Positions 5,631 to 9,306 of a stretch of DNA of 9,306 bases are shown here, one piece after another; positions within the stretch are counted from its first letter, which is position 1, and every line of letters starts with the position of its first letter. The translations under genes and the position numbers were made by a program. Origin of the DNA: CALSMU01 sp963926405 (lineage in GTDB: Bacteria; Bacteroidota; Bacteroidia; Flavobacteriales_D; Parvicellaceae); the NCBI GenBank assembly GCA_963926405.1, contig CAWUXI010000127.1, positions 1-9,306 of the forward strand, given 5' to 3'. The notes under the pieces were generated by a model. That model made no database searches. It had not been told where the DNA came from and saw nothing but the letters and a program-made list of their open reading frames with translations.

Positions 5631-6929
5631 ATGAAGGCTCCAAATAAAATAGGCTTTTGGCCCACCACTTCTTTAGTAGTAGGAAACATGATAGGTTCGG
5701 GTGTTTTCTTACTTCCGGTTGCATTAGCTTATTATGGGTTGAATAGTATTTTTGGTTGGCTCTTTTCTGCATTTGGAGCAATTTTATTGTCAATAATTTT
5801 CGGATATTTAAGTAAGCATTTAAAAAACTCAGAAGGGGGACCCTATGCTTTCACCGTATTCGGACTAGGGAGATTTCCAGGATATTTAGTTGCTTGGGGG
5901 TATTGGATTTCAATCTGGTCTACAAACGCTGCTATAGCTGTTGCTTTGGTAAGTTACCTAAGTGTAATATTTCCAATTGTTGGCGCTAGCGCTCTTAACT
6001 CTATTCTTACAGGCTTAGCTTTTGTTTGGTTTTTTACATGGATAAATACAAAGCAAATAAAAACGATTGGAATTGTACAGCTTTTTACTACGGTACTTAA
6101 AGTAGCTCCATTGATTTTTTTAGCTGTAGTTGGAATTTTCTATATTGATCTATCGAACTTAGAAATTTGGGCTGCACAAGCTTCTATTAGTTTTGAGAGT
6201 ATAACTGCAGCAACTACTTTGACTTTTTTCGCATTTCTAGGAATGGAAAGTGCTACAATTCCTTCAAAAGGAATTGCAAATGCAGAGCAAATCATAAAAA
6301 AAGCAACTATTTACGGAACCATTTTTACAGCAGCTCTTTACATCAGTAGCTTTCTTGTTGTTTCAAGTGTAATTCCTCCAGAAGCACTAAAGAATTCGAG
6401 TGCACCATTTGCCGATGCAGCCAATGAATTGTGGGGAGGAGCAGGGAAGATGATATTTGCCTGGGGTGCTGTTATCGCTACGTTGGGAGCATTAAATGGT
6501 TGGATCTTGATACAAGGACGAATTCCTTACAGCGCAGCAAAAGACAATCTATTTCCAACAATATTTGGTAAGGTAAATAAAAATGATTCTCCGGTAATTG
6601 GAATAATAATCTCAAGTATATTGGCTTCTGCATTAATGATGTTTAATTATAGTAAATCCTTAGTTGACGCGTTTTCTTTTATGATGAAACTCTCCACATT
6701 ATCGGTTCTTACTCCTTACCTTTTTTCCATAGCTACCTTTTGGATTATGGTTAAAAGGGATAAGAAAAGTTTAAAAAACAAAGCCAATGTTCTGGTGGCC
6801 TTATTAGCGTTTATATTTTCTATTTGGGTAATAATAGGTTGTGGGCAAGAAGTAGTTTTTTATGGGTTTATTCTATTAATGATAGGAATTCCTTTTTATA
6901 TTTATATAAATAATAGTAGCGATGATTAA
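5631..6929 (+). CDS. APC-superfamily amino acid/amine transporter, AdiC-like
   Basis: This 432-residue inner-membrane protein has the 12-helix pattern of the basic amino acid/polyamine antiporter family (AdiC, CadB, PotE). Helix 1 has the substrate-binding GNMIGSGVFLLP (18-29; the GSG is 22-24). By alignment from memory with E. coli AdiC, several gating or substrate residues are kept: Y72 (AdiC Y74), Y91 (Y93), N99 (N101), E206 (E208) and W291 (W293). The AdiC gate residue W202 is Phe200 here. SAPFADAANELWGG (around 251-264) and AKDNLFPTIF (around 303-312) also match the subfamily. This supports a cationic amino acid or amine as substrate, but uptake versus exchange is undecided. Its last 8 bases overlap the Rieske oxygenase gene, so the two are translated together and the transporter probably supplies the oxygenase substrate. 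Confidence 0.9.
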   Translation: MKAPNKIGFWPTTSLVVGNMIGSGVFLLPVALAYYGLNSIFGWLFSAFGAILLSIIFGYLSKHLKNSEGGPYAFTVFGLGRFPGYLVAWGYWISIWSTNAAIAVALVSYLSVIFPIVGASALNSILTGLAFVWFFTWINTKQIKTIGIVQLFTTVLKVAPLIFLAVVGIFYIDLSNLEIWAAQASISFESITAATTLTFFAFLGMESATIPSKGIANAEQIIKKATIYGTIFTAALYISSFLVVSSVIPPEALKNSSAPFADAANELWGGAGKMIFAWGAVIATLGALNGWILIQGRIPYSAAKDNLFPTIFGKVNKNDSPVIGIIISSILASALMMFNYSKSLVDAFSFMMKLSTLSVLTPYLFSIATFWIMVKRDKKSLKNKANVLVALLAFIFSIWVIIGCGQEVVFYGFILLMIGIPFYIYINNSSDD

Positions 6930-8016
6930 CGATTTGGAAATAAATGAAAACATTGAAGAGGCGGAAACCTTACCGGCAACATTTTACCAAAGTCAAGAGG
7001 TTTTCGATTTAATTCGAGAGCGTGTCTTTGTTCGATCATGGCATTGGATGGGAATGGAAAAAGACTTATTGCCTTTTTCTGAATCTGTTTTTCCAGCAAC
7101 TCTATTGGAGGGGTATTTAGATGAACCCATTGTTCTAGTTAAAAATGCGCAGGATGAAATTATAACATTGAGTAACGTTTGTACACACCGCGCCAATATA
7201 GTTGTTGAACATGCAGGAAGACAAAAGCAGTTAGCATGTATGTATCATGGAAGAAGATACAACCTGGACGGAACTTTCAAGATGATGCCTGAATTTAGTG
7301 AAGCGAAAAACTTCCCGCGTCCGTGTGATGATTTGCATTTATTTTCATCTTCCTTATTCAAGGGGCATTTATTTTCAAGCTTAGACAAAGCATTTGACTT
7401 TGAACAAGTGACAAGCGTGCTGCAAGAGCGAATAGGGTTTTTACCGCTGGAAGATTTTAAGTTGGATGAAACAATTTCAAAAGATTATTTGATTAATTGC
7501 AATTGGGCATTGTATTGCGATAACTACTTAGAAGGGTTTCATATTCCTTTTGTGCATCCGGATTTAAATGATGCGCTCGATTATGGCAGCTATGAAACGA
7601 TACTATATGCTTATTGTAATTTGCAAATAGGGTATTCATCTGGCGGAGAAGAAATATTTGATTTACCTGATGGTCACCCGGATTTTGGAAAACAAGTTGG
7701 CGCTTACTATTATTGGGTTTTTCCCAACATGATGTTTAATTTTTATCCCTGGGGATTATCAATAAATATCGTAAAACCTGTTTCAATAAATAGGACACGG
7801 GTTTCTTTTGTTTCCTATGTGTATGATGAGTCAAAGCTTTCAGCAGGAGCTGGAGCCTTGCTAGATAAAGTTGAAAGAGAAGACGAATATGTTGTAGAAG
7901 GTGTTCACAAAGGACTAAAATCAAGATTTTATAAATCAGGTCGCTTTTCTCCATCAAAAGAGAAGGGGGTTCACCATTTTCAGCGCTTATTATTGAAATT
8001 TTTGAAAGAAAATTAA
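6922..8016 (+). CDS. Rieske non-heme iron oxygenase, alpha-subunit type
   Basis: This 364-residue soluble oxygenase uses O2 and electrons from a separate reductase to hydroxylate or N-dealkylate its substrate. The Rieske [2Fe-2S] centre is bound by C87-x-H89 (CTH) and C106-x2-H109 (CMYH), with the normal 16-residue gap. The catalytic iron site is H207 and H212 in EGFHIPFVH (204-212). D321, in the EREDEYVVE stretch, is the likely third ligand. The residue three before H207, which links the two metal centres, is Glu204 rather than the commoner Asp, as reported for the carnitine oxygenase CntA. The C-terminal GLKSRFYKSGRFSPSKE pattern resembles choline monooxygenase/CntA/GbcA-like members, which act on amines and quaternary ammonium compounds. 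Substrate unknown. No ferredoxin or reductase gene is in view. The gene starts inside the transporter gene and is followed 43 bases later by the kinase-lyase fusion. Confidence 0.92.
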   Translation: MINDLEINENIEEAETLPATFYQSQEVFDLIRERVFVRSWHWMGMEKDLLPFSESVFPATLLEGYLDEPIVLVKNAQDEIITLSNVCTHRANIVVEHAGRQKQLACMYHGRRYNLDGTFKMMPEFSEAKNFPRPCDDLHLFSSSLFKGHLFSSLDKAFDFEQVTSVLQERIGFLPLEDFKLDETISKDYLINCNWALYCDNYLEGFHIPFVHPDLNDALDYGSYETILYAYCNLQIGYSSGGEEIFDLPDGHPDFGKQVGAYYYWVFPNMMFNFYPWGLSINIVKPVSINRTRVSFVSYVYDESKLSAGAGALLDKVEREDEYVVEGVHKGLKSRFYKSGRFSPSKEKGVHHFQRLLLKFLKEN

Positions 8017-8059
8017 GGATTAATTTGTTGTTTTATTTTTTGATTAGGAAAGTGTAATT

Positions 8060-9306
8060 ATGACTGTTTTACAAGAGTTACTGCAAGCTGAATTCAATTT
8101 TGAAGCCATCGAGATAAAAAAAATTGGAGGCTACGATAATGCAAATTATAAGGTAACCGGAGACTCTAATAAATACATCTTCAAAACATATGTGTTTAGT
8201 GAGGGTTTATTGGCTCATCTTGAAGCAGAAAACGAGGTTCTATTGGGGTTGGAGTGTAGCGAAAAATGCTTGTTTCCTATTCCTGAAAAGTTTTCGGATG
8301 AGTCTTACTTGAAGCTAGTTGAAATCGATGGCGAACAACATATTTGCAGGATGTTGGCCTTTATTGATGAAAAGTTTCTAGCTGAAGTTAATCATTCGCA
8401 AGCGTTATTAATTTCTTTTGGTAGTTTTTTGGCAGAATTGAATTTACAACTTCAAAAATTAACAAGTTATACACTTCAAGCCCGCGAATGCGAATGGGAT
8501 TTGCAATACTATCATTTTAGTATAGCGTACATTAAAGATATTTCAAATGCACAGGAGAGAAGTATTGTCGAATATTTCTATCAGCAGTTTGAAGTACATG
8601 TTTTACCGCGTATTTCTAAATTTCGTCGTCAAATAATTCATGGAGATTACAATGAAGGAAACGTTTTGGTAAAGAACAATCGAGTAGTGGGAGCTATAGA
8701 TTTTGGAGACCTTACTTACGCACCTTTGGTTTATGAATTGGGAATAGCATTGGTTTATAGTTGTTACGATAAAGACGAACCTTTGAAATGGATAGCTTCT
8801 GCGTTAAAAGGGTACAATGCCATAATTCCGGTTGAAGAAAAAGAAGTTGAAATACTGTATTATGTTATGGCTGCTAGACTGGCGGTAAGTGTTTGCAGAT
8901 CGGCACATTCTAGAAAAACGGACCCTGACAATGCGCATGCCTTAAACAGTGAAAAACATTCCTGGAAGTTACTGAAGTATTTATTACGTATAGGTCCAAT
9001 TGCTATGGAGAAAATGCTGCGTGAGGTTTGCGAATTACCACAAAGAAAAGAGCTTTTGGCAGAGGTAGAATTACAAAAAAGATTACAAGTTGTAAGTCCG
9101 CTTTTATCTGTTAGTTATAAAGATCCAATTGTAATGGAAAAGGCAGCTTTTCAATATATGTATGACAGTTCTGGAAATTCAATTTTGGATGCATATAATA
9201 ATATTCCGCATGTAGGGCATTGTCACCCTAAGGTGGTTGTTGCAGGACAGAATCAGATGGCTGCATTAAATACAAATACACGGTATTTATATCCGGAGCT
9301 AGCAAG
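8060..9306 (+). CDS. Bifunctional APH-family kinase / class III aminotransferase-fold phospho-lyase (3' end outside window)
   Basis: The frame stays open to the right edge: 415 codons plus two bases. Residues 1 to about 300 form an aminoglycoside-phosphotransferase-fold kinase. FKTY (41-44) gives the ATP lysine K42, HGDYNEGN (194-201) the catalytic loop with D196 and N201, and DFGD (214-217) the metal site. From about 360 a class III PLP aminotransferase fold begins: YDSSGNSILDAYNN (368-381), HVGHCHP (384-390), LNTNTRYL (403-410). These closely resemble human ethanolamine-phosphate and phosphohydroxylysine phospho-lyases. Bacterial fusions of this kind led to the identification of hydroxylysine kinase and those phospho-lyases. 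No M23 peptidase domain separates the two parts, so this looks like the two-domain form. The PLP lysine lies beyond the window. Expected chemistry: phosphorylate a hydroxylated amine, then eliminate phosphate and ammonia. AGGAAAG (8046-8052) before the ATG is a modest ribosome-binding match. The exact substrate is open. Confidence 0.88.
   Translation, partial: MTVLQELLQAEFNFEAIEIKKIGGYDNANYKVTGDSNKYIFKTYVFSEGLLAHLEAENEVLLGLECSEKCLFPIPEKFSDESYLKLVEIDGEQHICRMLAFIDEKFLAEVNHSQALLISFGSFLAELNLQLQKLTSYTLQARECEWDLQYYHFSIAYIKDISNAQERSIVEYFYQQFEVHVLPRISKFRRQIIHGDYNEGNVLVKNNRVVGAIDFGDLTYAPLVYELGIALVYSCYDKDEPLKWIASALKGYNAIIPVEEKEVEILYYVMAARLAVSVCRSAHSRKTDPDNAHALNSEKHSWKLLKYLLRIGPIAMEKMLREVCELPQRKELLAEVELQKRLQVVSPLLSVSYKDPIVMEKAAFQYMYDSSGNSILDAYNNIPHVGHCHPKVVVAGQNQMAALNTNTRYLYPELA

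Noticed and set aside
8010..8040. Terminator-like palindrome between the Rieske and kinase-lyase genes
   Set aside because: AAATTAA (8010-8016) and TTAATTT (8020-8026) pair and a T-rich run follows, but the stem is only A-T with a 3-base loop, so it is unlikely to stop transcription within the operon.
1..9306. Mobile element, phage, CRISPR or defence system
   Set aside because: No transposase, integrase, terminal repeats, spaced direct repeats, nuclease or toxin genes are visible; all genes look metabolic or transport-related.

Overview
The window is AT-rich DNA, apparently from a member of the Bacteroidota and probably a flavobacterium. The signs are the low G+C content, starts mostly without a clear Shine-Dalgarno sequence, TAnnTTTG-type promoter boxes and the style of the proteins. 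This is inference from sequence character; no taxonomic marker gene is present. Eight protein genes are visible. The last is cut by the right edge. I see no tRNA, rRNA, CRISPR array or insertion sequence.

Left block, 1-3181. A gene-free 298-base stretch rich in stem-loops is followed by three same-strand genes: a Bcr/CflA-type MFS transporter, a class IV aminotransferase-fold protein and a sulfotransferase-like protein. The last two overlap by 4 bases (ATGA). From memory, plants carry the same two domains fused in one protein. The aminotransferase-fold protein appears to lack the usual PLP lysine and glutamate at their canonical positions, so its chemistry may not be ordinary transamination. 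An inverted repeat at 3157-3196 separates this block from the convergent gene that follows.

Middle block, 3200-5354. GTP cyclohydrolase I (folE) and a 6-pyruvoyl-tetrahydropterin-synthase-type enzyme lie on the minus strand. A plus-strand CDP-alcohol phosphatidyltransferase gene sits between them. The two pterin enzymes would catalyse consecutive steps from GTP to 6-pyruvoyl-tetrahydropterin, or a related pterin. The synthase has the animal-type C-x5-HGH motif, which favours a biopterin-like product over queuosine. A compact palindrome at 4925-4942 lies between the convergent 3' ends.

Right block, 5631-9306. A tight operon holds an AdiC-like amino acid/amine transporter, a Rieske non-heme iron oxygenase overlapping it by 8 bases, and, 43 bases on, a fusion of an APH-type small-molecule kinase with the start of a class III aminotransferase-fold domain. 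That domain begins like ethanolamine-phosphate/phosphohydroxylysine phospho-lyases. The order suggests a catabolic route: import of an amine or basic amino acid, oxidation (hydroxylation or N-dealkylation), phosphorylation of the hydroxyl group, then PLP-dependent removal of phosphate and ammonia to give an aldehyde. The substrate cannot be read from the sequence. This operon is the best candidate in the window for an undescribed pathway. A long imperfect palindrome at 5453-5493 lies in its leader.
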